Program-made: the position numbers and the translations under genes
Source: Agrobacterium genomosp. 13 str. CFBP 6927
GTDB taxonomy: Bacteria > Pseudomonadota > Alphaproteobacteria > Rhizobiales > Rhizobiaceae
DNA length: 64,000 nt
Direction: 5' to 3'
NCBI GenBank assembly: GCA_900012615.1
Contig: LT009756.1
Span: 1,762,567-1,826,566, forward strand
Shown: one piece after another, positions 38,666-47,676 of the stretch
How positions within the stretch are numbered: position 1 is the stretch's first letter
Layout: each line of letters starts with the position of its first letter
The notes under the pieces: model-generated
Databases searched by the model: none
Told to the model about the DNA's origin: nothing
What the model saw: only the letters and a program-made list of their open reading frames with translations

Positions 38666-39256
38666 ATGGCAGCATTCGGTTCCACTTCCGCCAGGGCATT
38701 CTTCGCTCTTGTGATGGTTTTCGCAGCATATGTGTTGACTGATATGACGCCGGCCATCGCCGCAGATGGGACCGTTTTCGATGAATTGCGTTTCGGGGTC
38801 ACAACCTCGCTCGCCAATCGCGATGACGGCGGCGAAGACGGCGTTTTTCCAGCCTTCACCGCCTATTTCGATCCCTTCGCCAGTGCCTCGGCCGTCACCC
38901 TTGGCGAAAAGCTCGCTCGCCCACGACTGCATCTGGGTGCGGAAATCGGCACCGAGGGCGAAGCGAATACCATTTACGGCGGCGTCAACTGGACCTTCGA
39001 CCTCAATCCGAAGATTTTCGTCGATCTCGGCTTCGGCGGCCTGTGGCATGACGGCAGGCTGAGAAACGGTCCGGGCGAAACCGGCGCGGAATTTGGCTGC
39101 CGCGTGCTTTTTCATGAATATGCCGCCATCGGATATCGCTTCAACAGCAACTGGAATATCTCGACCCAGATCGAACACGCCTCACATGCCAATCTGTGCG
39201 ACGGCCCCAATGACGGGCTGACGCGTGTAGGACTAATGGTCGGCTACAAGTTCTGA
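38666..39256 (+). CDS. PagL-like lipid A deacylase (acyloxyacyl hydrolase family)
   Basis: 196 residues with a signal peptide (about residues 1-33, ending AIAADG), then an outer-membrane beta-barrel ending in the terminal aromatic KF. The catalytic His-x-Ser pair is H171 and S173 in QIEHASHANLC, with the NDGLTRVG motif after it, as in PagL. Predicted role: removing the 3-position acyl chain of lipid A. Two extra cysteines (C145, C178) may form a disulfide. Family known, activity inferred. Confidence 0.82.
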   Translation: MAAFGSTSARAFFALVMVFAAYVLTDMTPAIAADGTVFDELRFGVTTSLANRDDGGEDGVFPAFTAYFDPFASASAVTLGEKLARPRLHLGAEIGTEGEANTIYGGVNWTFDLNPKIFVDLGFGGLWHDGRLRNGPGETGAEFGCRVLFHEYAAIGYRFNSNWNISTQIEHASHANLCDGPNDGLTRVGLMVGYKF

Positions 39257-39370
39257 ATAAGCCAACAAAGCAGCGCTTTGCCGGCAAAACGGCGCATTTT
39301 CCTGTCGCACGATCAAGCCTCTTGCGCTAAAGAACCGGAAACTTTCCTCGGCTCGAACCGCGTGAGACCT

Positions 39371-41605
39371 ATGTCTATCTCAAATTCCATCAAGATCACC
39401 CCGGAACTCGTTGCATCCCACGGGCTGAAGCCCGACGAATACCAGCGTATCCTCGACCTGATCGGACGGGAGCCCAGCTTTACCGAGCTTGGCATTTTCT
39501 CGGCCATGTGGAACGAGCACTGCTCCTATAAGTCTTCCAAGAAGTGGCTGAAGACCCTGCCGACAACAGGACCGCGCGTCATTCAGGGCCCCGGCGAAAA
39601 CGCCGGTGTGGTCGATATCGACGATGGTGACTGCGTCGTCTTCAAGATGGAGAGCCACAACCACCCGTCCTATATCGAGCCCTACCAGGGTGCGGCAACC
39701 GGCGTCGGCGGCATCCTGCGTGACGTCTTCACCATGGGCGCACGCCCGATCGCGGCCATGAACGCCCTGCGTTTTGGCGCGCCGGATCATCCGAAGACCC
39801 GCCACCTCGTGGCCGGCGTCGTCGCCGGTGTCGGCGGTTACGGCAATTCCTTCGGCGTGCCGACTGTCGGCGGCGAAGTGGAATTCGATCCCCGTTATAA
39901 CGGCAACATCCTCGTCAACGCCTTTGCCGCCGGCCTTGCCAAGTCCAACGCGATCTTCCTCTCGGAAGCCAAGGGCGTCGGCCTGCCGGTCGTTTATCTC
40001 GGTGCGAAGACCGGCCGCGACGGCGTCGGCGGTGCGACCATGGCGTCCGCCGAATTCGACGAATCCATCGAGGAAAAGCGCCCGACCGTTCAGGTCGGCG
40101 ACCCCTTCACCGAAAAGTGCCTGCTGGAAGCCTGCCTCGAGCTGATGAAGACCGGCGCTGTCATCGCCATTCAGGACATGGGCGCCGCCGGCCTCACCTG
40201 CTCGGCCGTTGAAATGGGCGCCAAGGGCGATCTCGGCATCGAACTTGACTTGAACGCCGTACCGGTGCGCGAAGAGCGCATGACGGCTTACGAAATGATG
40301 CTGTCGGAAAGCCAGGAGCGCATGCTCATGGTTCTCGAGCCCTCCAAGGAAGAGGTCGCCAAGGCGATCTTCGTCAAATGGGGTCTGGATTTCGCGATTG
40401 TCGGCAAGACCACCGACGACCTGCGCTTCCGCGTGCTGCACAATGGCGAGGAAGTCGCCAACCTGCCGATCAAGGAACTCGGCGACGAGGCTCCCGAATA
40501 TGACCGCCCATGGACGCCCGCCAAGGTGCCCGCGCCGCTGGCAGAAAACGACGTCCCCGCCGCCGATATCGCCGATGCGCTGGTATCGCTGGTCGGTTCG
40601 GCCAACAATTCCTCGCGCCGCTGGGTTTACGAACAATATGACACGCTGATCCAGGGCAATTCGCTGCAGCTTCCCGGCGGCGATGCCGGCGTGGTGCGCG
40701 TCGAAGGCCATGACAAGAAGGCGCTCGCCTTCTCCTCCGACGTCACACCGCGTTATGTCGAGGCCGACCCGTTCGAAGGCGGCAAGCAGGCCGTCGCCGA
40801 ATGCTGGCGCAACATCACCGCAACCGGCGCTTTGCCGCTGGCGGCCACCGACAACCTCAATTTCGGCAACCCCGAAAAGCCTGAAATCATGAGCCAGCTG
40901 GTCCATGCCATCAAGGGCATCGGAGAAGCCTGCCGTGTGCTGGAATTCCCCATCGTTTCTGGCAACGTCTCGCTCTATAACGAAACCAATGGCCAGGCGA
41001 TCCTGCCCACCCCCACCATCGGCGGCGTTGGCCTGCTGAAGGATTGGGGCCGCATGGCGCGCATCCGTTTCGCCGCCGCTGACGAAGTGGTGCTGCTCGT
41101 TGGCGCCCCTGCCGGCCTCGGCACGCATATCGCCCAGTCGGTTTACATGCGTGACATTCATGGCCGCATCGATGGTCCGGCACCGCATGTCGATCTGGCC
41201 GCCGAAAAGAAGAACGGCGATTTCGTCCGTACGCTCATCACGGATGGTCTTGCCACCGCGGTTCATGATTGCTCTTCGGGCGGCCTCGCGCTTGCAGTTG
41301 CCGAAATGGCGATTTCGTCGGGCATCGGCGCAACCATCGACGCGGTCGAAGGTCACAACCCGGTCCTCACCTTCTATGGCGAAGATCAGGGCCGTTACGT
41401 TCTGACGGTCAAAAAGGCCGATCTCGACGAGGTGCAGGCAGCAGCGAAGGCGGCGGGCGTTTCCTGCCCGGTTATCGGCGTTACCGGCGGTGCGAGCGTA
41501 AAGCTGGGCACGGCGCGGGCTGTCGAGATTAAAGAATTGCACTTGGCCTATGAATCGTGGTTCCCTAAATTCATGGACGGCGAAACTTTGCTCGCCGCAG
41601 AATGA
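39371..41605 (+). CDS. purL: FGAM synthase large subunit PurL (small-type)
   Basis: 744-residue FGAM synthase II of the PurSQL type, lacking the glutaminase domain found in the 1300-residue single-chain form. Motifs are [19 protein letters not shown], the ATP-binding [21 protein letters not shown] and the FSDVTP and GNVSLYNET segments. ATG 39371 ([10 protein letters not shown]) is the conserved start. It ends 16 bases before bolA, so both may be co-transcribed. Confidence 0.96.
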   Translation: MSISNSIKITPELVASHGLKPDEYQRILDLIGREPSFTELGIFSAMWNEHCSYKSSKKWLKTLPTTGPRVIQGPGENAGVVDIDDGDCVVFKMESHNHPSYIEPYQGAATGVGGILRDVFTMGARPIAAMNALRFGAPDHPKTRHLVAGVVAGVGGYGNSFGVPTVGGEVEFDPRYNGNILVNAFAAGLAKSNAIFLSEAKGVGLPVVYLGAKTGRDGVGGATMASAEFDESIEEKRPTVQVGDPFTEKCLLEACLELMKTGAVIAIQDMGAAGLTCSAVEMGAKGDLGIELDLNAVPVREERMTAYEMMLSESQERMLMVLEPSKEEVAKAIFVKWGLDFAIVGKTTDDLRFRVLHNGEEVANLPIKELGDEAPEYDRPWTPAKVPAPLAENDVPAADIADALVSLVGSANNSSRRWVYEQYDTLIQGNSLQLPGGDAGVVRVEGHDKKALAFSSDVTPRYVEADPFEGGKQAVAECWRNITATGALPLAATDNLNFGNPEKPEIMSQLVHAIKGIGEACRVLEFPIVSGNVSLYNETNGQAILPTPTIGGVGLLKDWGRMARIRFAAADEVVLLVGAPAGLGTHIAQSVYMRDIHGRIDGPAPHVDLAAEKKNGDFVRTLITDGLATAVHDCSSGGLALAVAEMAISSGIGATIDAVEGHNPVLTFYGEDQGRYVLTVKKADLDEVQAAAKAAGVSCPVIGVTGGASVKLGTARAVEIKELHLAYESWFPKFMDGETLLAAE

Positions 41606-41621
41606 ATTAAGGAGAAACACC

Positions 41622-41855
41622 ATGCCCATGAAACCCGGCGACATTGAAGACATGATTAAGGCGGGAATTCCCGGGGCAAAGGTCACGATCCGCGATCTGG
41701 CCGGTGATGGCGATCATTACGCGGCTGAAGTCGTTGCGGAAGCATTCAAGGGCAAGACCCGCGTGCAGCAGCACCAGATGGTCTATGACGCGCTGAAGGG
41801 CAATATGGGCGGCGTTCTGCATGCGCTTGCCCTGCAGACCTCGGCTCCCGAATGA
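41622..41855 (+). CDS. BolA-family protein
   Basis: 77-residue BolA/IbaG-type protein, a partner of CGFS monothiol glutaredoxins in Fe-S cluster trafficking. The helix-turn region reads GDGDHYAAEVVAEAFKGKTRVQQHQMVY. AAGGAG lies 8 bases before ATG 41622. It comes directly after purL and 2.2 kb before grxD, its expected partner. Confidence 0.93.
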   Translation: MPMKPGDIEDMIKAGIPGAKVTIRDLAGDGDHYAAEVVAEAFKGKTRVQQHQMVYDALKGNMGGVLHALALQTSAPE

Positions 41856-41936
41856 TGGCGCCCGTGAAAACGGTTCCGGCAACGGCACGTCTCTGTCCCG
41901 CCTGCGGCAGAGCGTGAAACTTGCGGAATAAATCAA

Positions 41937-41963
41937 GGCCCGCGTGATACTCTCACGCGGGCC
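41937..41963. terminator. Bidirectional terminator between bolA and lipase-like gene
   Basis: Perfect 11-base stem GGCCCGCGTGA / TCACGCGGGCC with loop TACTC. T-rich stretches lie on both sides (TCTTC on plus, TTGATTTATT on minus), so it can serve the two convergent genes. Confidence 0.8.
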
Positions 41964-41995
41964 TCTTCATGTCCGGCCGAGTGGATCAGCGCCGC

Positions 41996-43144
41996 TTACA
42001 GGACTGGCGGCGTCTGCGAATCCAGATCGGCAAAGGAGGCGGCAGGCAAAGGCCCCGCCGTCAGCAGGGTAAAATCGTAACCGGATTTGCGATCCGGCCC
42101 CAGAACATATTGCCGGTGCATGCGCAGGAAGTTGCGCTTGTTCTTCTTATAACGCTCCGGCGAAAGCGAATGCTTGAAGCGGATCGGCACGATCTTCGGC
42201 TGCGGCGCATCTTTATGGCCGGTTAAGCCCACGGTATTGCACCGGTAGAGGTGGATAGGATCGGTCAGGCACTGGATATCGAACCATGTCACCTCCGGGT
42301 GACGGGCGATCGAGCCGACGCTTTCGCGAAGCCTGCCCGCACTCGTCAGGAACGCACATTGCAGCGCCGCCCCGCCCAAGGTCGCGAAGGACAGTTTCCG
42401 GCCATCCAGCGCATCCGGCTTCAGTTCCAGCACACGGCCGATCACGGCGAGCGCAAGGCTGGCGCCCATGCTGTGGGAAACCACCAGAACCTCATCCGCG
42501 GGCTGCTCCAGCGCCGTCAGAACAAGTGCTGCCCTCTCCTCGATCCAGTCACGGGCAATCGGCTCATCGCGGCCAACCGCGAGCGCGAAGCGCCAGTCCG
42601 CATAAAGATGCAGGGTGTGAAACCGCTCCGCAAATGGCAGGAACACCTTTACGAAAAACAGGGCGGCGGCGGGAAGGCTGATCGCGAGAAGCCAGAGCGG
42701 CAAACCAAAAAGCCATGGTGAAAGCGCAATGCCGACAGCAAGTGCACCGCCGACAAGCATCAGCAAAAACGGGAAGATGAAGAACAGGCCAAAACGCCAG
42801 GCGTGGCGGAAATAGCGCGCAGCACCGCCCTCACTGACAATGCCCGCCCCGGCCTTGAACCCGAGCAATGTCTGGCGCCAGACCGGCGCATCCCGCAACT
42901 GCGAGATAACGTCGTTATGGTCATAGACAAAAATCTCCGAACGCGTCCGCCAGTCGCCCGCCGAGGCCTCTACCGTGAATGTCTCACCCGCCGGCGAAGT
43001 CTCCAGCGCTCCCACCTTATAATCGACATCCCATGTCTTGCCGGCCAGCGCCGCTGCCCGCTGGTAACGCAGGTGATGGGCCGCCGCATCGAGCGGATCG
43101 AAACCGGGGAAATAAAGAACAAGTCGTGACTTGACGGTCGGCAT
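41996..43144 (-). CDS. Lipase-like alpha/beta hydrolase with central membrane segments (382 aa)
   Basis: The N-terminus (LVLYFPGFDPLD) and the serine elbow VSHSMGAS mark an alpha/beta hydrolase. Between them lie two strong membrane segments (FGLFFIFPFLLMLVGGALAV and PLWLLAISLPAAALFFVKVF). The chain is therefore a hydrolase split by a membrane hairpin, resembling conserved alphaproteobacterial proteins of unknown function. The acid and histidine cannot be placed with confidence. Confidence 0.75.
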   Translation of the reverse strand: MPTVKSRLVLYFPGFDPLDAAAHHLRYQRAAALAGKTWDVDYKVGALETSPAGETFTVEASAGDWRTRSEIFVYDHNDVISQLRDAPVWRQTLLGFKAGAGIVSEGGAARYFRHAWRFGLFFIFPFLLMLVGGALAVGIALSPWLFGLPLWLLAISLPAAALFFVKVFLPFAERFHTLHLYADWRFALAVGRDEPIARDWIEERAALVLTALEQPADEVLVVSHSMGASLALAVIGRVLELKPDALDGRKLSFATLGGAALQCAFLTSAGRLRESVGSIARHPEVTWFDIQCLTDPIHLYRCNTVGLTGHKDAPQPKIVPIRFKHSLSPERYKKNKRNFLRMHRQYVLGPDRKSGYDFTLLTAGPLPAASFADLDSQTPPVL

Positions 43145-43254
43145 GCATAAACCTTCAGGCTAGAGACACCCGAAAGGATCGCTTGATACAGTGGGCGATG
43201 CACGTATAGTAAAAAACGCGACGGAAATGTGATTTATTTATTGGCGAGGGAAAT

Positions 43255-43503
43255 TTGTCTGGCATCGTCGATCAAGTGCTCAACGGCGTCGTCAAGGGCG
43301 CGCTGTCTGAAATCCTCACCAATACCGGCATCCGCAAAACGCGCCGGGCGCGCCGAACGAAAAGTACCGGCTCGCTTGCCGGCGGCATCGTCGGATCCGT
43401 CCTCGAAGCAGCACTCAACGCCGCCGTCAAACCCAAGCCAGCCAAGAAGCAGGTGAGCAAAAGACGCACAGCCGCTGCCCGCAGCCGGCAGAGATATAAA
43501 TGA
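43255..43503 (+). CDS. Small basic protein (82 aa), hypothetical
   Basis: TTG start (MSGIVDQVLNGVVKGALSEI) behind a GAGGGA-like site. The N-terminus is amphipathic, the centre glycine-rich (TGSLAGGIVGSVLEAAL) and the C-terminus strongly basic. No family recognised. Its stop overlaps the start of the next gene (ATGA), so they are translationally coupled. Confidence 0.6.
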   Translation: MSGIVDQVLNGVVKGALSEILTNTGIRKTRRARRTKSTGSLAGGIVGSVLEAALNAAVKPKPAKKQVSKRRTAAARSRQRYK

Positions 43504-43931
43504 TGCGTCGTCTCCGCCTGCTCCCCATTTTTTTGCTGCTGGCGATTTCCGGACCGCTGCAAGGCACCGCAGAGGTTGAGGACGGCAAAGACATCAAAGT
43601 CGGCTTCATCGTGACGCTCGCTAGTGCTGACAGGATATCCGGCACAGCCTTCTGTAAGATAGGCGAAACCTGCCGCCTCGTAGAACAGGAAAGTCCTAAA
43701 CTAATTATCGATATTAAAGCGGGTCGCTTCACCAGCGAGATAAAAATCGTTTGCGAGGATGACTGCTCACTGAATAGTGGCGGGGACACGTTGCCGTTCG
43801 AGAACAAACAAGAGCTCAATATTTATAATGGCAGAACAGGTCCGATAATAAAACCAGTCTTCACGCGGCGCGAGCCAATCGGAAAAATAGTTCTCGACTT
43901 TTCTTACCCGAAGAGAACGACGCGCTGGTAA
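43500..43931 (+). CDS. Secreted protein resembling invasion-associated locus B (143 aa), tentative
   Basis: Signal peptide at about residues 1-24 (MMRRLRLLPIFLLLAISGPL), then a small domain with four cysteines (FCKIGETC and CEDDC). The pattern weakly recalls IalB-type proteins, but the match is not firm. The ATG overlaps the TGA of the preceding gene. GC content is lower than the neighbours in its 3' half, hinting at relaxed or foreign composition. Confidence 0.6.
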   Translation: MMRRLRLLPIFLLLAISGPLQGTAEVEDGKDIKVGFIVTLASADRISGTAFCKIGETCRLVEQESPKLIIDIKAGRFTSEIKIVCEDDCSLNSGGDTLPFENKQELNIYNGRTGPIIKPVFTRREPIGKIVLDFSYPKRTTRW

Positions 43932-44068
43932 CCGGAGTTTCGACCCGCAATCAGCGATGCCACACCCGCAGTTTTTTACGCTTTCCGGGTGGAAATCGCG
44001 CCGCGACATGTTATTTAGGAACAAACAGAAAGCAGCGGCCTTGAACCGCATGTGAAAGGAATAGGCCT

Positions 44069-44404
44069 ATGAGCGGCATTCACGACATGATCGACATCGA
44101 AGTGAAGAGCAACGATATCGTTCTTTTCATGAAGGGCACCCCGCAATTTCCGCAGTGCGGTTTTTCCGGCCAGGTGGTACAGATCCTCGATTATCTCGGC
44201 GTCGACTACAAGGGCATCAACGTGCTTGCCGATGCAGATATCCGCCAGGGCATCAAGGACTATTCCAACTGGCCGACCATCCCGCAGCTCTACGTCAAGG
44301 GCGAATTCGTCGGCGGCTGTGACATCGTAAGAGAGATGTTCCAGTCCGGCGAACTTCAAAACCACTTCCAAGAACAGGGTATCAGCGTCCGCGGCGCGGC
44401 CTGA
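44069..44404 (+). CDS. grxD: Monothiol glutaredoxin (Grx4/GrxD type)
   Basis: 111-residue CGFS glutaredoxin that binds a [2Fe-2S] cluster with glutathione and delivers it, often together with BolA. The motif is PQCGFSGQ with C30; [19 protein letters not shown] forms the glutathione groove. An AAAGGA-type site precedes the ATG. A terminator follows at 44453-44473. Confidence 0.95.
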   Translation: MSGIHDMIDIEVKSNDIVLFMKGTPQFPQCGFSGQVVQILDYLGVDYKGINVLADADIRQGIKDYSNWPTIPQLYVKGEFVGGCDIVREMFQSGELQNHFQEQGISVRGAA

Positions 44405-44452
44405 TTTCGGCCGGTTCATCCGGCCCACCCTGATTGTCAGAAATTTATGCCA

Positions 44453-44490
44453 GGCGTTGCTTCATGCAACGCCTTTGCCGTTCTTTTTGG
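44453..44490 (+). terminator. Terminator after grxD
   Basis: GGCGTTGC, loop TTCAT, GCAACGCC, followed by a T-rich stretch ending TTCTTTTT. It lies just before the transporter start at 44500. Confidence 0.65.
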
Positions 44491-44499
44491 GGCAATCCT

Positions 44500-45750
44500 G
44501 TGACAGAACTTTCACAATCCACCGCTTCGCGCGCAGGCTCGATGGGGCGCACGGAATTCATTGCGCTGGCCGCAATGCTGATGGCGCTGAACGCGCTCGC
44601 CATCGACATCATGCTGCCCGGCCTTCAGGAAATCGGTGCATCGCTGGGCGTGGTCAATGAAAACCACCGCCAATATGTGATCTCCACCTATCTCCTGGGC
44701 TTTGGCGTCGCCCAGCTTCTATATGGGCCGATCTCGGACCGTTTCGGACGCCGCAAGCCAATGCTTGTCGGGCTTGCGATCTACATCGTTTCAGCCCTCG
44801 CCGTTGTCTTTGTACCGTCCTTCTCCGGCCTGCTGCTGCTGCGTTTCATTCAGGGCATCGGCTCGGCGGCGACACGCGTCATCACCATCTCGATCGTGCG
44901 CGACATCTATGGCGGCCGCCAGATGGCGGAAGTCATGTCGCTGATCATGATGGTCTTCATGGTCGTTCCGGTCATCGCGCCCGGCACCGGCCAGATCGTG
45001 CTGTTTTTCGGTAACTGGCACCTGATCTTCGCCTTCATGGCGGCAATTGCCGCCGTGGTGACGGCCTGGATGTATTTCCGCCTGCCGGAAACGCTGCATC
45101 CGGACGATGTCCGCCCTTTCACCGCCCGTTCGGTGCTTGGCGGCTTCAAGATCGTTCTCACCAACCGTATCGCGCTCTGCTACACGCTCTCCAGCACCTT
45201 CATCTTCGGGGCACTGTTCGGCTTCATCAACTCGGCTGAACAGGTCTATAAGGGCATCTATGGCCTCGGCGCATGGTTTGCCGCCGCCTTTGCGGGCGTC
45301 GCCCTGTTCATGGCCTTCTCGTCCTTCATCAATGCAAGGCTGGTCGGCAGGTTCGGCATGCGCAAGCTGTCGCACGGATCGCTGCTCGGTTTCATCGCCA
45401 TCACCTTCGTCTGGCTGGTGGTGCAGGTGCTGGGACCGGAACCGATGCCTTTCGCGATCTTCATCGTGTTCTTCGCGCTCGCCATGTTCCAGTTCGGCTG
45501 GATCGGGTCGAACTTCAATTCGCTCGCCATGGAGCCGCTCGGCCATGTCGCCGGCACCGCCTCCTCCGTCATCGGCTTCATGGGTACGGTCGGCGGCTCG
45601 CTCATCGGTGCCGCCATCGGCCAGGCCTTCGATGGCACGGCGCTGCCAATGGTGGCAGGCTTTTTCGTCGTCTCCATTATCGGCCTGATCTTCGTGCTGA
45701 TCGGCGAAAAGGGTATGCTGTTTCAGGCGCACAACAAGCCGACACGGTAA
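44500..45750 (+). CDS. Bcr/CflA-family MFS drug transporter
   Basis: 416-residue 12-segment proton-coupled exporter of the Bcr/CflA type. Motif A is GPISDRFGRRKPM between segments 2 and 3; LMALNALAIDIMLPGLQ opens segment 1 with the family's acidic residue. GTG 44500 is chosen because GGGG lies 7 bases upstream and an upstream ATG is inside the terminator. The substrate is unknown. Confidence 0.9.
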   Translation: MTELSQSTASRAGSMGRTEFIALAAMLMALNALAIDIMLPGLQEIGASLGVVNENHRQYVISTYLLGFGVAQLLYGPISDRFGRRKPMLVGLAIYIVSALAVVFVPSFSGLLLLRFIQGIGSAATRVITISIVRDIYGGRQMAEVMSLIMMVFMVVPVIAPGTGQIVLFFGNWHLIFAFMAAIAAVVTAWMYFRLPETLHPDDVRPFTARSVLGGFKIVLTNRIALCYTLSSTFIFGALFGFINSAEQVYKGIYGLGAWFAAAFAGVALFMAFSSFINARLVGRFGMRKLSHGSLLGFIAITFVWLVVQVLGPEPMPFAIFIVFFALAMFQFGWIGSNFNSLAMEPLGHVAGTASSVIGFMGTVGGSLIGAAIGQAFDGTALPMVAGFFVVSIIGLIFVLIGEKGMLFQAHNKPTR

Positions 45751-45770
45751 GGGCGGTTAGAAAAATAAAA

Positions 45771-45801
45771 GGGCGCGGAATTTTGTTCCGCGCCCTTTTT
45801 T
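45771..45801 (+). terminator. Terminator after Bcr/CflA transporter
   Basis: GGGCGCGGAA, loop TTTTG, TTCCGCGCCC, then six T residues. Preceded by an A-run, so it can also act on the minus strand. Confidence 0.9.
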
Positions 45802-45854
45802 ATTTGTCTGCCAATTGCGCTTCGCTTTCAACGTCATCCGTTCTCCGCTCTCGG

Positions 45855-45930
45855 CGTCATCCTCGGGCTTGACCCGAGGATCCATCGCCTCAACCACCTG
45901 TGGATCCTCGGGTCAAGCCCGAGGATGACG
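45855..45930. repeat. Rhizobial intergenic palindromic repeat, copy 3
   Basis: Perfect 30-base inverted arms (45855-45884 and 45901-45930) with the ATCCTCGGGCTTGACCCG core and a 16-base spacer. This is the most intact copy in the window. Confidence 0.95.
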
Positions 45931-45977
45931 GATGTGAGACCGGTAAACTTCATCGAACCGCAACGTGGTCGCGCAAC

Positions 45978-46802
45978 TCAAACCGTGAAAATCTTCTCGC
46001 GCAGCAATTCCCAGGTCTCCTGGTCCGGCGCAAGCAGCAGTCCGCCATCCACATGACGCGGCAGATAGGGCGAGCCGTCGAGACGGGCCGCATAAGCGCC
46101 CGCTTCCTGCGAAAGCAGCGTGCCGGCCAGATGGTCCCAGGGCATCAGCTTGTTATACATCAGGAAATGCATGTGGCCGCCGCAGAACAGGCGGTATTCA
46201 TGCGCCGCGCAGCGATAGCTGGTGAAGAGCCGCACATCGGCGAGGTTCGTCAGAATCTTGCGGCGGGTCTCCACATCGAAATAGCCGGTATTGGCGATGC
46301 CAACCATCTGCGACAATTCAGGCGCCGGTACCACGGACATCTGCGTCTGCGCGCCATCGGCGCTGCAAAGCCACGCACCGGAGCCCTTTTCGGCAATCGC
46401 CCAATCATTGCCCATCGGGTCGAAGATGAGGCCCGCGACAGTCTCACCCTTGGAGATGACACTCATCATCACGCCGAAGAGCGGCAGGCCGGAAGCGAAA
46501 TTATAGGTGCCGTCGATCGGATCGACCACCACGGCAAGATCGGCGTCGGCAAGCTTGCCAAGCAGCGAGGCATCCGCCGCCACCGCCTCTTCGCCGATGA
46601 ACAGCGCCTGCGGCATGATTTCCTGCACGCGGGCGCGGATCAGCCGCTCGGCGGCCTCGTCAGCCTCGGTGACGAGATCGATCGCCTCGCTCTTGATCCG
46701 CACATCGCCTTCGCCCAGATTGCGGAACCGCGGCAGGATTTCCACTGCCGCCGCCTCCTGAAGCGCGTTGGCAAGAGAGGCGATGTCGAGTTCGATAGCC
46801 AT
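45978..46802 (-). CDS. Inositol-monophosphatase-family protein, copy B
   Basis: 274-residue Mg-dependent phosphatase. Metal-binding motifs are E71-E72 (FIGEEAV) and D94-P-I-D97-G-T (VVDPIDGTYNF), with the second motif MPWDHLAGTLLSQEAGAY near the C-terminus. It may act on inositol phosphates, 3'-phosphoadenosine or histidinol phosphate; sequence alone does not decide. It is a close paralogue of the gene directly upstream. Confidence 0.88.
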   Translation of the reverse strand: MAIELDIASLANALQEAAAVEILPRFRNLGEGDVRIKSEAIDLVTEADEAAERLIRARVQEIMPQALFIGEEAVAADASLLGKLADADLAVVVDPIDGTYNFASGLPLFGVMMSVISKGETVAGLIFDPMGNDWAIAEKGSGAWLCSADGAQTQMSVVPAPELSQMVGIANTGYFDVETRRKILTNLADVRLFTSYRCAAHEYRLFCGGHMHFLMYNKLMPWDHLAGTLLSQEAGAYAARLDGSPYLPRHVDGGLLLAPDQETWELLREKIFTV

Positions 46803-46832
46803 GGGCGAGATCCTTCTGTCTAGGCGTAAAAC

Positions 46833-47660
46833 TTATAAAGCCACGATTTCCCGGCGCAGCATCTTCCAGCTCTCCTTGTCGGGGGCCGACAGGATGCCAC
46901 CCGTCGTCTGTCCCGGCCGGTAGGGCGTGTTGTCGAAACGGGCCGTATAGCCGCCCGCTTCCTGATGGATAAGAACACCGGCGAGATGATCCCACGGCAT
47001 CAGCTTTTCATGGCCGATGAAATGCAGCTTGCCGGCCGAGGCGAGCCAATATTCATGTGCCGAACAATTCAGCGAGAGCGCCATCTTGATCTTCGCCATA
47101 TTGGCGGCAATCACCGGACGGCGATCCTCGTGGCTATGGCCCCAGGAAAAGATGCCGACCATTTCGGATAGTGGCGCGGGATCCGCGACCTTGAGCTTCG
47201 CCTGCGAACCGTTCTTGCGGTTGAGATAGGCCCCCTCGCCCTTGAGAGCGACGATGGTATCGCCCATGACAGGATCGTGGATAATGCCCGCCACCGTCTC
47301 ACCGTTAACGGTGACCGCGAGCAGCGTGCCGAAAGCGGGAAAGCCGGCAGCATAATTGAAAGTGCCGTCAATGGGATCGATCACGAAGGCAAGCGGCGCA
47401 TCGGCAAGCGCGGGAATGACGGACTGATCCGCGTCATAGGCCTCTTCGCCGACGATATGGGCCTTTGGAAATCGCTCAAGCAGCGCGGCGGTGATCGCCT
47501 TTTCCGCCAGAACATCGGCCTCGGTAACGAGATCGACGGCAGAGGTCTTTTCGGAGATTGCGCCGGCGCTCAGGTTTCGGAAGCGGGGCAGAATTTCATC
47601 CACACCGGCAGCAGCAACGGTGGAAACGAGGAAGTCGATATCTTTGTCGGAAAGGGTCAT
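46833..47660 (-). CDS. Inositol-monophosphatase-family protein, copy A
   Basis: 275-residue paralogue of the next gene, with the same architecture: E72-E73 (IVGEEAY), D95-P-I-D98-G-T (VIDPIDGTFNY), MPWDHLAGVLIHQEAGGY. Start at MTLSDKDIDF; in-frame upstream sequence overlaps ttcA and is not family-like. It begins 16 bases after the ttcA stop, so ttcA, copy A and copy B form one transcript. Confidence 0.88.
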   Translation of the reverse strand: MTLSDKDIDFLVSTVAAAGVDEILPRFRNLSAGAISEKTSAVDLVTEADVLAEKAITAALLERFPKAHIVGEEAYDADQSVIPALADAPLAFVIDPIDGTFNYAAGFPAFGTLLAVTVNGETVAGIIHDPVMGDTIVALKGEGAYLNRKNGSQAKLKVADPAPLSEMVGIFSWGHSHEDRRPVIAANMAKIKMALSLNCSAHEYWLASAGKLHFIGHEKLMPWDHLAGVLIHQEAGGYTARFDNTPYRPGQTTGGILSAPDKESWKMLRREIVAL

Positions 47661-47676
47661 CGCGCGGGGCACTTCT

